64,000 nucleotides of DNA from Metasolibacillus sp. (GCF_025291715.1 NZ_JAMBIZ010000003.1:62001-126000), one strand, 5' to 3'; positions 8,505-17,359 are shown, counted from the stretch's first letter. The notes: a model not told the origin generated them from the sequence alone. Translations and numbers: made by a program.

Positions 8505-8533
8505 TTGACTTTCCATTCATTCCTTTCTACAAT
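8505..8533 (+). promoter_or_regulatory. Strong sigma-A promoter for the UPF0316 gene
   Basis: TTGACT (8505-8510), a 17-base spacer and TACAAT (8528-8533), about 45 bases before the start codon of the downstream gene. Confidence 0.75.
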
Positions 8534-8578
8534 AGCAGGAAGTTCCTAGCTTATGGTAGAAAGAGAGGCGTAGCTTGT

Positions 8579-9094
8579 ATGAATAATATTATATTAATTA
8601 TTATTTTACAATTAGTGTATGTACCATTTTTAACATTACGGACAATCTTTTTAGTGAAAAATGTCACCTTCCTAGCCGCTATTTTCGGCATGATTGAAAT
8701 GTTAATCTATGTTTTTGGACTTTCCCTCGTTTTCAGTGGTGAGCAAAGTATTTTAGCGATGGTTGTCTATGCAGTAGGCTTTGGTCTAGGTATTTTTCTA
8801 GGGGCAAAAATTGAACGAAAGCTCGCAATAGGCTATATATATGCAACAATTAATACGCAGCAAAAAAATGAAAAGCTTATTGAATTTTTAAGAAGTGAGG
8901 GCTTTGCTGTGACAACCTTTATTGGTGAGGGGCGTGATAGCAATCGCTATAAATACGAGATTTTAACAAAGCGTAATCGAGAGACGGAGCTGTTTAAAAT
9001 AGTCGAGCAATTTGAGCCAAATGCCTTTATCATTTCCTATGAACCGAAATCCTTTAAAGGCGGCTTTTTAGTAGCGCGGATGAAGCAGAAATAA
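8579..9094 (+). CDS. UPF0316 membrane protein (DUF5698 + DUF2179)
   Basis: 171 residues. The N-terminal half has three hydrophobic helices with the conserved LRTIFLVKN and GFGLGIFLGAKIERKLA. The C-terminal half (from about residue 98) is a small soluble alpha/beta DUF2179 domain with the EGRDSNRYKYEIL stretch. The family is related to B. subtilis YebE and its function is not established. ATG 8579 follows a GAGAGG site and a clear promoter, and a strong terminator follows, so it is monocistronic. Confidence 0.88.
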   Translation: MNNIILIIILQLVYVPFLTLRTIFLVKNVTFLAAIFGMIEMLIYVFGLSLVFSGEQSILAMVVYAVGFGLGIFLGAKIERKLAIGYIYATINTQQKNEKLIEFLRSEGFAVTTFIGEGRDSNRYKYEILTKRNRETELFKIVEQFEPNAFIISYEPKSFKGGFLVARMKQK

Positions 9095-9102
9095 ATAGAA
9101 GC

Positions 9103-9142
9103 AAAACGGATTTGGAAGCTATATTTCCAAATCCGTTTTTTG
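9103..9142 (+). terminator. Intrinsic terminator
   Basis: Fifteen-base arms (9103-9117 and 9126-9140) containing ACGGATTTGGAA and TTCCAAATCCGT, followed by T residues. Confidence 0.9.
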
Positions 9143-9201
9143 TTGAGTCATAATAAAATGCTTGCAATATGAATTATTTTATGATTAACTTTGTAAGTAT
9201 T

Positions 9202-9222
9202 AAATCGTAATAATTACTATTT
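9202..9222 (+). promoter_or_regulatory. Zur box (zinc-responsive operator)
   Basis: The 7-1-7 palindrome TCGTAAT-A-ATTACTA (9205-9219), with flanking AAA and TTT, matches the Bacillus Zur consensus TCGTAATnATTACGA at all but one position. It lies 13 bases before the start codon of the first COG0523 GTPase, so repression under zinc sufficiency is expected. Confidence 0.85.
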
Positions 9223-9234
9223 AGGGGGTTTGTT

Positions 9235-10431
9235 ATGAAAAAAATACCAGTAACAGTGCTTAGTGGCTATTTAGGTGCAGGAAAAACGACTGTTCTAAAT
9301 AACCTTTTACAAAATCAAAAAAATTTTAAAGTTGCTGTCATTGTCAATGATATGAGTGAAATTAATATCGACGCCGAGCTAGTTGAAAAGGGAAGCGGTA
9401 TCTCACGCACAGAGGAGAAATTTGTGGAGCTATCAAATGGTTGTATTTGCTGTACGTTACGTGAAGATTTACTAATTGAAGTACAGAAATTGGCTGAAAA
9501 AGGAAATGTTGATTATATCGTTATTGAATCAACTGGGATTAGTGAACCAATTCCTGTTGCACAGACATTTTCTTATATTGATGAAGAATTGGGCATCGAT
9601 TTAACGGCTACATGCAAGCTAGATACAATGGTAACAGTGGTAGATGCCAATCGCTTTTGGCATGATTTTCAATCTGGAGAAAGCCTATTAGATAGAAAGG
9701 AGGCGGTTGGGGAGCTAGATGAGCGAGATGTTGCCGATTTATTAATTGATCAGATCGAATTTTGCGATGTGCTTCTTTTAAATAAATGTGATTTAGTAGA
9801 TGCGGAAGCATTGGATAAGTTGGAAAATGTTATTCGCATTTTACAGCCTGAAGCTAAAATTATTCGTACAGTAAATGGTAAAATTGATCCTTCTGAAGTA
9901 TTGAATACAAACCGATTTGATTTTGAGAAAGTGTCAAATTCAGCGGGCTGGTTAAAGGAATTACAGCTAGGTCATGAAAATCATACGCCTGAAACAGAGG
10001 AATATGGTATTAGCTCATTCACCTATGTAAGAAGATTGCCGTTTCATCCAGAGCGCTTTAAACAATGGGCTGAAAGCATGCCGCAATCAATCGTTAGAGC
10101 AAAAGGCATTGTATGGAGTGCCGCACATAATGATATTGCAATTGTGATGTCTCAGGCAGGTCCCTCTGTAAGTATTGACCCAGTATCCTATTGGGTAGCT
10201 GCTTTGCCATCGCATCAAAGAGAGCAAATCCTACAGCAAAATCCAGCGATTCAAGCAGAGTGGGACATCGAGTATGGTGACCGCATGACTAAAATCGTGA
10301 TTATTGGTATAGATTTACCGAAGGATACGATTACAAGTAGCTTGGATAAGTGCTTATTAACAACAGAGGAAATGATGGACCCATGGGATGAAATTGCAGA
10401 CCCATTTGATTGGAAAATTAGTGGTAGATAA
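9235..10431 (+). CDS. zagA: COG0523 GTPase, ZagA/YciC-like zinc metallochaperone
   Basis: 398 residues, the size of B. subtilis ZagA (YciC). The G3E GTPase core shows Walker [11 protein letters not shown], the metal-binding CICC (in [12 protein letters not shown]), the ESTGISEP switch and the NKCD guanine-specificity motif LLNKCDLVD. A C-terminal CobW_C domain follows from about residue 260. COG0523 proteins deliver or conserve metal; the Zur box directly upstream assigns this one to zinc starvation. RBS GGGGG precedes ATG 9235. A paralog follows in tandem. Confidence 0.88.
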   Translation: MKKIPVTVLSGYLGAGKTTVLNNLLQNQKNFKVAVIVNDMSEINIDAELVEKGSGISRTEEKFVELSNGCICCTLREDLLIEVQKLAEKGNVDYIVIESTGISEPIPVAQTFSYIDEELGIDLTATCKLDTMVTVVDANRFWHDFQSGESLLDRKEAVGELDERDVADLLIDQIEFCDVLLLNKCDLVDAEALDKLENVIRILQPEAKIIRTVNGKIDPSEVLNTNRFDFEKVSNSAGWLKELQLGHENHTPETEEYGISSFTYVRRLPFHPERFKQWAESMPQSIVRAKGIVWSAAHNDIAIVMSQAGPSVSIDPVSYWVAALPSHQREQILQQNPAIQAEWDIEYGDRMTKIVIIGIDLPKDTITSSLDKCLLTTEEMMDPWDEIADPFDWKISGR

Positions 10432-10586
10432 TACGGGTGAGAGGATAGAGGTTATTATTTTAAACAATTGTAAAGCAACATTACTCAATTTAATATACCG
10501 TTTTTCTACAGAGAAGAAATCAAATTCCTGCCATTGAAATAGAAGCAATTTAGAGCAATCATAGTTGAGGGGAGTTAGGATGTAGT

Positions 10587-11768
10587 ATGAATAAAATACC
10601 TGTTACTGTGTTAAGTGGCTACTTAGGCGCAGGCAAAACGACGATATTGAATCAATTATTAGCAAATAGAGCAGGTCGAAAAATAGCTGTTATCGTTAAT
10701 GATATGAGTGAAATCAATATCGATTCACAATTGATTCAGGAGCAAGGCTTTTCTAGAACAACAGAAAAGCTAGTGGAGCTATCGAATGGCTGCATTTGCT
10801 GTACATTGCGTGAAGATTTAATGATTGAGGTGGAGAAATTAGTTGCAGCAGGTGATATCGATGCCATTGTCATTGAATCAACAGGAATTAGTGAACCAAT
10901 TCCTATCGCTCAAACATTTTCTTATATTGATGAGGAAACAGGCATTGATTTAACGCCACACTGTCGTTTAGATGCAATGATTACGGTCATAGATGCCAAC
11001 CGTTTTTGGCATGACTATGAAAGTGGGGAAACATTGCTAGAGAGAAAGCAAACAGATGATATTTATGATCAGCGTGATGTCTCCGATTTATTAATCGACC
11101 AAATTGAATTTGCCAATATCCTGTGTATTACAAAATCCGATTTAGTCACACCTGAATACCTTGAGGTTTTGCAAGCTTTTCTATTAAAGCTCAATCCAGA
11201 TGCGGAACAGTATGTCGTTAAAAATGGCAGCATTAAACCTGAATTATTAATCAACCGTCATTTATTTGATTTTGATAAAGCGAGCCAAGGGGCAGGCTGG
11301 ATAAAAGAGTTAAATGAAGAGCATGTGCCAGAAACGGAGGAATACGGCATTTCATCCTTTGTTTATCGAAGAAGAAGACCTTTCCATCCACAGCGTTGGT
11401 ATGAGTGGTTAGAAAATTTACCTGTTGAAATTGTCAGAGCAAAGGGCTTCTTTTGGCTAGCTAGTCGCAATATGCCGGGTATATTATCTCAGGCAGGGGC
11501 TTCTATACAATTCCAAGGAGCTGGCGAGTGGATTGCTGATTTACCGAAAGAGCTGCAAGAGGCAGAATTGAAGGATGATTTGGCACTAAGAGCGCGCTGG
11601 GATGAGACCTATGGCGATAAGCAAACAGAATTAGTTTTCATTGGTATTGAGCTTGAAAGGGAAGAAATTGAATGCGAGCTTGATCGCTGCTTATTAACAG
11701 ACGCTGAAATGCAGGCGGACTGGACAGCATTTCCTGACCCACTGCCTAAATTTATCGTTCATAATTAA
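10587..11768 (+). CDS. COG0523 GTPase, tandem paralog of the preceding gene
   Basis: 393 residues, aligning end to end with the upstream gene and sharing long identical stretches: [33 protein letters not shown] and [10 protein letters not shown]. The guanine motif is TKSD in place of NKCD. The metal motif CICC is intact, so it is likely functional. The 155 bases between the genes show no Zur box and no terminator that I can find, so readthrough from the Zur-controlled promoter is likely. The divergence of the GTPase loop may reflect a different partner or metal. Confidence 0.85.
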   Translation: MNKIPVTVLSGYLGAGKTTILNQLLANRAGRKIAVIVNDMSEINIDSQLIQEQGFSRTTEKLVELSNGCICCTLREDLMIEVEKLVAAGDIDAIVIESTGISEPIPIAQTFSYIDEETGIDLTPHCRLDAMITVIDANRFWHDYESGETLLERKQTDDIYDQRDVSDLLIDQIEFANILCITKSDLVTPEYLEVLQAFLLKLNPDAEQYVVKNGSIKPELLINRHLFDFDKASQGAGWIKELNEEHVPETEEYGISSFVYRRRRPFHPQRWYEWLENLPVEIVRAKGFFWLASRNMPGILSQAGASIQFQGAGEWIADLPKELQEAELKDDLALRARWDETYGDKQTELVFIGIELEREEIECELDRCLLTDAEMQADWTAFPDPLPKFIVHN

Positions 11769-11773
11769 TATTG

Positions 11774-11818
11774 GGGCATATTTGAAAAGTATCACTTTTT
11801 CAGATATGCCCTTGTTTT
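11774..11818 (+). terminator. Intrinsic terminator after the COG0523 pair
   Basis: GGGCATAT (11774-11781) pairs with ATATGCCC (11804-11811). The stem continues inward with an A/T-rich section, and a T-rich tail follows. Confidence 0.75.
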
Positions 11819-11945
11819 CAATTGAGCGAAATGGCTTGTCTTGTATGTACATTTTAATATTTTGGCAACCTCCTATAGGATATTCCACTTCATGCAATAT
11901 CCGTTTATAATTAGAAAATAAAGTATTTAGAAAGGAACTAGAGCG

Positions 11946-13043
11946 ATGCCTTATTTTATATGGCGCATCAGCATCTTATTGCTATTCATTGCGCTATTTC
12001 TTATACATACAAAACAAGCTGGTGGCATATTGACAAATGCCTTTTTATTAAGTGCTAGTGTGCTTGCTTGCTATTTTTTTATACCCCTTTTGAAAAAATG
12101 GCATGTTGTAAGTTATAGCTTTATTATTTTATTGTTATTTAGCAGTGCATTTTTATCATTAGATGTGACATATGCTTTGCCAATGCTTGCCTATTTTTTA
12201 ATTGACGGTGCGCTATTATTGAAGAGAAAAGCCTATTTTTCATTACTGCTACTAACCGTTTTGATTAGCACCATCCTTGTCCTACTACAATGGTTGCCTT
12301 TACATAGTGTCTTATTAGTACTGGCAGTTATGTGCAGTGCTGTTTTACTACGTCATTATGTGCAGACTGCTAGTGAAAAGCAGCTGCTATATGATGAGCT
12401 ATTAGGGCAATATCGTTTATTGAGGCGTACACAGGCTACGCAGGAACAGGCTGTGAGAGCCGAGGAGCGCACAAATATTGCGCGGGATATGCATGATTCT
12501 GTAGGGCATCAGCTAACGGTATTGTTAATGCATGCGGAAATGCTATCAATGAAACATAATCATGAAGCATTAGAGGAAATTAAACATCTTGCAAGAGCAA
12601 GTCTTGAAGAAACCCGCTATGCGGTACGACAGCTAAAATCGAGCGAGGTCTATGGCATCGAATCTGTTTTGCAATTGATTCGCAGGCTTGAAATGGAAAG
12701 CCGGTTACATATTCGTTTTACAATTGATAAAGGGGTGTTATCCTTACCCATTTCTAATCAGCAAAGCGTTGTATTGTACCGTATTTTACAGGAGGCATTA
12801 ACAAACGCGATGAAGCATAGCGATTCAAAGGAAGTTGAGATATTGTTAGGCATGAATGCATTAACACAAATTCAATTTACAGTGCAAAATAAATCTTTTG
12901 CACGAATCCCCATTATTGAGGGCTTTGGGCTCGAGAGTATGAGGGGGCGAGTACAACAGGCAGGTGGTACAATACAGATTTACAAAACTGCTCAGCATTT
13001 TATTATTGAAGGAGCATTACCAGTGAAGGAGGACATGCAATGA
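11946..13043 (+). CDS. Membrane sensor histidine kinase, NarL/DesK (HisKA_3) type
   Basis: 365 residues. Five or six hydrophobic helices fill residues 5-135 with almost no extracellular loops, so it probably senses the membrane itself (an intramembrane-sensing kinase). The phosphoacceptor His183 is in ARDMHDSVGHQL. The ATPase domain has an N-box near ILQEALTNAMKHS and the late GFGLESMRGRV. It overlaps the response regulator by four bases. With the exporter downstream it has the layout of LnrJK-LnrLMN of B. subtilis, which senses linear polyenes. A TATAAT hexamer at 11906-11911 may be its -10 box. Confidence 0.88.
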   Translation: MPYFIWRISILLLFIALFLIHTKQAGGILTNAFLLSASVLACYFFIPLLKKWHVVSYSFIILLLFSSAFLSLDVTYALPMLAYFLIDGALLLKRKAYFSLLLLTVLISTILVLLQWLPLHSVLLVLAVMCSAVLLRHYVQTASEKQLLYDELLGQYRLLRRTQATQEQAVRAEERTNIARDMHDSVGHQLTVLLMHAEMLSMKHNHEALEEIKHLARASLEETRYAVRQLKSSEVYGIESVLQLIRRLEMESRLHIRFTIDKGVLSLPISNQQSVVLYRILQEALTNAMKHSDSKEVEILLGMNALTQIQFTVQNKSFARIPIIEGFGLESMRGRVQQAGGTIQIYKTAQHFIIEGALPVKEDMQ

Positions 13044-13678
13044 CAGTACGCATTTTACTTGTAGAGGATCAAGCGATTGTACGCAATGGCTTGAAAATGA
13101 TACTTGAACAAGATGAGGCATTGTCTGTCGTGGCAGAGGCGAGCAATGGCATCGAGGCACTCACCTTGTTGGAACAGCAGTCGATTGATTTAGTCTTGCT
13201 AGATATTCACATGCCTGAAATGAATGGTATCGAAGCAACAAAACATATTCGTAGCCGCTTTCCAACAATGAAAATATTAATTTTAACGACATTCGATGAT
13301 GAAGAATATGCTTATCAAACATTAAAGGACGGAGCAAATGGCTTTTTAGTCAAATCCTCTGAGCCGAAAAAATTAATTGCTAGCATTCATAGCGTATTTG
13401 CAGGTGGCATGGTTTTACAAGAGGAGGTAGCCGCTAAATTAGTGCCGAAATTATTGCAGCAAACAATTAAGCAAGAGGAGCCATCAACGAATCTAACGGC
13501 ACGTGAGCTAGAAATTGCCCGATTCATTGGTGAAGGCAAAACAAATAAAGAAATTGCCAATGAACTCTTTTTATCTGTTGGAACAGTAAAAAATCATATT
13601 ACACACATTTTAAATGAATTGCAGCTACGAGATCGCACTCAGCTTGCTATTTATGCGGTGAGAAATGGGCTAGTTTAA
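13040..13678 (+). CDS. Response regulator, NarL/LuxR family
   Basis: 212 residues. Receiver domain with acidic pocket VEDQ near residue 10, phospho-acceptor Asp55 in VLLDIHMPEMNG, and the conserved Thr and Lys further on (LTTFDDEE, FLVKSS). The C-terminal LuxR helix-turn-helix is LTARELEIARFIGEG followed by NKEIANELFLSVGTVKNH. The partner of the preceding kinase. A palindrome at 14108-14126 in front of the exporter genes is a candidate binding site. Confidence 0.92.
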   Translation: MTVRILLVEDQAIVRNGLKMILEQDEALSVVAEASNGIEALTLLEQQSIDLVLLDIHMPEMNGIEATKHIRSRFPTMKILILTTFDDEEYAYQTLKDGANGFLVKSSEPKKLIASIHSVFAGGMVLQEEVAAKLVPKLLQQTIKQEEPSTNLTARELEIARFIGEGKTNKEIANELFLSVGTVKNHITHILNELQLRDRTQLAIYAVRNGLV

Positions 13679-13707
13679 GGTATAATAGAAGAAAGGGAGG
13701 GATAGAC

Positions 13708-13947
13708 ATGTTATTACTTTGGAGTGCCTCAGGTGTAATATTCATTTTTGCCTTTGTCTTCGCAGTAGTTAGGTTCTCATGGATGTATATGCTAATCAGT
13801 GCCATTGCATCTATACCCGTTACAGCTTATTTCTTCGGTGCAGAAAATGCTTGGCAATATGTTGGATATACGCCCCTTGTTTTCTTCACACTGACAGTCG
13901 TATTATGGTTTTTACAAAAAAGAAAAATGAAGTTAATAGCAACTTAA
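13708..13947 (+). CDS. Small membrane protein between the two-component system and ABC exporter
   Basis: 79 residues with three hydrophobic helices and a basic C-terminal tail (QKRKMKL). A GGGAGGG site lies before ATG 13708. It is cotranscribed with the kinase and regulator and is followed by a terminator, so it belongs to the sensory operon and not to the exporter. No family is recognised. Possible roles are accessory sensor or immunity-like protein, but this is only context. Confidence 0.65.
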   Translation: MLLLWSASGVIFIFAFVFAVVRFSWMYMLISAIASIPVTAYFFGAENAWQYVGYTPLVFFTLTVVLWFLQKRKMKLIAT

Positions 13948-13952
13948 TATGC

Positions 13953-13985
13953 ATCGTGCCAATTATGTGTTGGCACGATTTTTTT
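13953..13985 (+). terminator. Intrinsic terminator
   Basis: ATCGTGCCAA (13953-13962) and TTGGCACGAT (13970-13979) form a perfect 10-bp stem followed by seven T. It separates the sensory operon from the exporter operon. Confidence 0.92.
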
Positions 13986-14107
13986 AATTGATGAAATAGC
14001 TGTACAGATTTTAAATTCACCATATTTTAATACTAAAATTCGGTAATAAGGATATTGCTATCTAATAAATATTTACCTCATCATGAATAAAGTGATGACC
14101 TCCGTCA

Positions 14108-14159
14108 CGTAAGTTGATGACTTACGCTAGTCGTTTTGCATTGAATGTCTTGCTATACT
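14108..14159 (+). promoter_or_regulatory. Candidate response-regulator site and activated promoter
   Basis: CGTAAGT-N5-ACTTACG (14108-14126) is a perfect 7-5-7 palindrome. A good -10 box TATACT lies at 14154-14159, but the hexamer 17 bases before it (TCGTTT) is a poor -35. A palindrome ending roughly at the -35 region with a weak -35 is what an activator-dependent promoter looks like. The neighbouring NarL-type regulator is the obvious candidate. Confidence 0.55.
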
Positions 14160-14180
14160 ACTAAACAAGGGGGGACATCC

Positions 14181-15113
14181 ATGATTGAAGCAGTGAATTT
14201 AACAAAAACATTTAAGCAAGTAAAAGCGGTTGACAATGTCAATTTATATATTGAACCAGGGGAAATTGTGGGACTGCTTGGCCCGAATGGCGCGGGGAAA
14301 TCGACAACAATTGCGTTGCTTTCAACATTAATTGAGCCAACAGCTGGGGATGTGCTTTTCCAGCAGCAAAGCGTTATTCAAAACCCGAAGCTACTGCGTG
14401 AGGTGTTAGGGGTTGTACCACAGGAAATCGCCTTATATTGGGAGCTGACAGCACGTGAGAATTTACAGTTTTTCGGCTCGCTTCAAAAAATACCACAAAG
14501 CGAGTTGAAGGCACGTATTGATACAGTATTGCAACAAATTGGTTTAGAAGATGAACTGAAAAAGCCGGTGAAATATTATTCGGGTGGTATGAGAAGGCGC
14601 CTCAATATTGGCGCTTCACTATTACATAAGCCAGCATATTTAATTATGGATGAGCCAACTGTTGGCATTGATTCACAGTCGAGAAGCTATATTTTGCAAG
14701 CGATTAAAAAGCTGAATCAAGAGGAAAATACTGCGATTATTTACACAAGTCACTATATGGAGGAAGTCGAGTTTTTATGTGACCGCCTTTATATTATGGA
14801 CAAAGGGAAAATAATTGCGGCTGGTACGAAGGAAGAAATTAAAGCCATTTTATCGGCAGAAAAAACAATTGAAATGAAGCTGGAAAAGCATTCAAAGCCT
14901 TTTGCTGATGCATTGATAGCACAGGGGTTACTTGCTAATATTCAAGTTGCTGAGGCGCATATTTCTTTTACGGTGGGGAAAAACGTAGATTTCCTGCCTT
15001 TGATTTTGCCATTATGTGAGGCGCATCAAGTTGTATTGAAAAGCTTTCAAATGAAAGAGCCAACGCTGGAAGATGTATTTTTACATTTGACGGGTCGTGC
15101 GCTACGCAATTAA
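14181..15113 (+). CDS. ABC exporter ATPase, LnrL-like
   Basis: 310 residues starting at ATG 14181, which has AAGGGGGG (14168-14174) seven bases upstream; an ATG 12 codons earlier overlaps the promoter. Walker A GPNGAGKSTT, Q-loop VPQE, signature YSGGMRRRL, Walker B LIMDEPTVGID and H-loop TSHYMEE are all present, followed by a DUF4162-like C-terminal domain. It powers the two ABC-2 permeases that follow. Length and layout match LnrL, the linearmycin exporter ATPase, but specificity is inferred only from context. Confidence 0.9.
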   Translation: MIEAVNLTKTFKQVKAVDNVNLYIEPGEIVGLLGPNGAGKSTTIALLSTLIEPTAGDVLFQQQSVIQNPKLLREVLGVVPQEIALYWELTARENLQFFGSLQKIPQSELKARIDTVLQQIGLEDELKKPVKYYSGGMRRRLNIGASLLHKPAYLIMDEPTVGIDSQSRSYILQAIKKLNQEENTAIIYTSHYMEEVEFLCDRLYIMDKGKIIAAGTKEEIKAILSAEKTIEMKLEKHSKPFADALIAQGLLANIQVAEAHISFTVGKNVDFLPLILPLCEAHQVVLKSFQMKEPTLEDVFLHLTGRALRN

Positions 15114-15125
15114 GGAGTGCTGACT

Positions 15126-16181
15126 ATGTTTTTTGCATTTATTCGTCAAAAGCTCACTTTAATTTGGCGTAGACCAGAGGAGCTACAAATTTTATTAGGT
15201 ACCCCTATTGTCATTATACTTATTATTCATTTTGCAATTGGTGGGCTAATGGACGGCAATTCATCTGTGCAAGTAAAAATGGCTATGATGGAGCAAGATG
15301 GGGACAGTGAATTGCTTGCCTATTTACAAAGCCAGTCATTTGTTAAGTTAACAACAATTGATGCGGAGTCACTAGAGGAAGTGAAAGAGTCCAATGAGTA
15401 TAGTGCTGTCATTCATATGCCCAATATTTATTTGAATCATAAAAAAGAATTCACGTCACGTATTGTTCAAAATATGATGGATAACTATCAGCAGCAATTA
15501 ACATGGCAAAGTGCAGGGGTTGCAGCTCCAGTGATTGAATCATCGATTGAAACAATCCACCAGCGTCCGCCTGTTGCGACAAGTGCCTATTATGCTTTTG
15601 GTTTGAGTGTGATGTTTGTTTTATATTGGGTCGGCATTATGGCAGCGCAAGCGTTGCGAGAGAAGGAAAATCATATTTTTGACCGCCTGGTGCTTGCGAA
15701 CATTCCACCAAAGCTCTATTTATTAACAATTTTGCTATCAACGATGGTATTGGCCATGCTACAAATGGTTATTTTATTCGCAATCATTTACATGGTGTTT
15801 GGTGTTGTTTTTGAAAGCATGCTCGGTTATGTGGTGACAACTGTTTGTATAGCAATAGCAGTTGGCGCAATGGCAGCATTTTATTCGGCACTCAATTACC
15901 GTAATAATTCCTATGAAGCATCGTCATTATTTAATACAGCTTTCGTCGCAATCCTTGCTTTGCTTGGTGGCACATTTTTTAACTTAAGTGTAGCAGTGCC
16001 ACAGCTTGCAAAGTTAGGGCATTTTACACCAAATGGCGCAGCGCTACAAAGCTATTTATTGTTACAGCAAGGTGCAGACTTTGTTCAACTAGTGCCATAT
16101 TTATCAATATTGCTTATTTTAGCAGTCGCCTTTTTTGTAGCAGCTGTGCGTATTTTTCCTAGAAAGGGAGGGGTTGCATGA
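15126..16181 (+). CDS. ABC-2 type permease, first of a pair (LnrM-like)
   Basis: 351 residues from ATG 15126, eight bases after the AAGGAG that overlaps the ATPase stop; the in-frame GTG at 15117 lies on that site. One N-terminal helix (about 24-43), a large extracytoplasmic domain of about 120 residues and then five helices make the classic ABC2_membrane_3 topology. The end overlaps the next permease by four bases (ATGA), consistent with a heterodimer. Confidence 0.87.
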   Translation: MFFAFIRQKLTLIWRRPEELQILLGTPIVIILIIHFAIGGLMDGNSSVQVKMAMMEQDGDSELLAYLQSQSFVKLTTIDAESLEEVKESNEYSAVIHMPNIYLNHKKEFTSRIVQNMMDNYQQQLTWQSAGVAAPVIESSIETIHQRPPVATSAYYAFGLSVMFVLYWVGIMAAQALREKENHIFDRLVLANIPPKLYLLTILLSTMVLAMLQMVILFAIIYMVFGVVFESMLGYVVTTVCIAIAVGAMAAFYSALNYRNNSYEASSLFNTAFVAILALLGGTFFNLSVAVPQLAKLGHFTPNGAALQSYLLLQQGADFVQLVPYLSILLILAVAFFVAAVRIFPRKGGVA

Positions 16182-17194
16182 TAGCGATTTTTAAAACGAA
16201 GTGCTTATTGCTGATTCGCAATCCGTTACATTACATTATTTCAACACTCATTATTTGCCTATTTGTCTATTTAATGGGGTACCAATCGAATGAATCGATG
16301 GCGATAGCTTCCTCGCTCAATGAGGAGAAAACGACACAAATATTGCAGGGAATGCCATTCTATAATTATGAATTGCATACAGAGGAAGAGGCAAGGAAGC
16401 TTGTCGAAAAAGGCAAAATGAAGGTGGCCATTTTTTTATACGAAAAGGAATTTAAGCTTGTGGTAGCGAGCGATTTTATGGATAGCGCACTTTTGCAAAA
16501 TGAGTTAAAAATGCAGTATCAAAAGGCTTTGATAACAAAAGAGTTGTCACCTGCTTTTCAACTAAACTATGAAAATGATGAGTACATTTATTCACATAGC
16601 TTGTTGATGCTGTTTTCCTTTTCTTTATTCATGGTCATTTATACAGTCGCTTCAGGGGTTAGCTATATTTTAGCGGAGCGCAATTCGGGTGTCTGGGACC
16701 GGCTGCTTGTATCGAGCATTAGTAAATGGCAAGCGTACACAGCAAATTTAGCCTATGCATTTTGCATTAGCTATGCCCAGATGATACTTGTATTTTCTAT
16801 TTTTCATTATGTAGCAGGTGTTGATTTTTATGGGAAATTTATCTATGCGCTACTATCGTTGATTCCTTATTTACTATGTGTTATAGCATTGGCAATTTTT
16901 ATCGCATCAATCACGAGTACAGTGAGCCAATTTAATACAATGATGATGGTCATCGCAATATCCTTCTCCATGCTTGGTGGTTTATATTGGTCGCTTGAAT
17001 TTGTCAGCTCACCGATTATTTATGCACTGTCCTATATTTCACCGATCAAATATGGCTTAGAAATATTAAACGGTGTCACATTATACAATAGTACATGGAA
17101 TGAGCTGCTACAGCCTATTAGCATTTTGCTGTTTATGGCAGTTGTCTTAATGGGTATCGGCATTAACATGATGGAAAAGAAGGCAAATGTATAA
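16178..17194 (+). CDS. ABC-2 type permease, second of a pair (LnrN-like)
   Basis: 338 residues with the same architecture as its neighbour: a first helix at about 13-33, an external domain to about residue 145, then five or six helices. VWDRLLVSS is the conserved cytoplasmic loop of this permease family, matching FDRLVLAN in the first permease. Translationally coupled to it. The third and last gene of the exporter operon. Confidence 0.87.
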   Translation: MIAIFKTKCLLLIRNPLHYIISTLIICLFVYLMGYQSNESMAIASSLNEEKTTQILQGMPFYNYELHTEEEARKLVEKGKMKVAIFLYEKEFKLVVASDFMDSALLQNELKMQYQKALITKELSPAFQLNYENDEYIYSHSLLMLFSFSLFMVIYTVASGVSYILAERNSGVWDRLLVSSISKWQAYTANLAYAFCISYAQMILVFSIFHYVAGVDFYGKFIYALLSLIPYLLCVIALAIFIASITSTVSQFNTMMMVIAISFSMLGGLYWSLEFVSSPIIYALSYISPIKYGLEILNGVTLYNSTWNELLQPISILLFMAVVLMGIGINMMEKKANV

Positions 17195-17199
17195 AAGAA

Positions 17200-17225
17200 G
17201 GCTGCCCGAGAAAGCATGGGCAGCC
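17200..17225 (+). terminator. Hairpin after the exporter operon
   Basis: GGCTGCCC (17200-17207) and GGGCAGCC (17218-17225) form a perfect 8-bp GC-rich stem. There is no U-run, so it may be an mRNA 3'-end stabiliser or a weak terminator. It resembles other hairpins in this window at 45838, 60875 and 63419. Confidence 0.5.
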
Positions 17226-17230
17226 AAGTT

Positions 17231-17345
17231 GCTGATATAATTAGTATTTCGCTGATATATTCATAAAAGTCGCCGATATAATTGGAATTTCGCTGATATA
17301 TTCTCAAAAGCCGCTGATATCATTTGAAGTTGCCGCTAGAACGTC
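17231..17345. repeat. Short tandem repeats, 20-22 bp units
   Basis: Five copies of GCYGATAT begin at 17231, 17251, 17272, 17292 and 17313, with a degenerate sixth at 17335, giving periods of 20, 21, 20, 21 and 22. Alternate copies are more alike (ATAATT...ATTTC against ATATTC...AAAAG), so the real duplicated unit is about 41 bp. The block fills the space between two convergent genes and contains no ORF of its own. Confidence 0.8.
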
Positions 17346-17359
17346 AAAATTTCCATACT

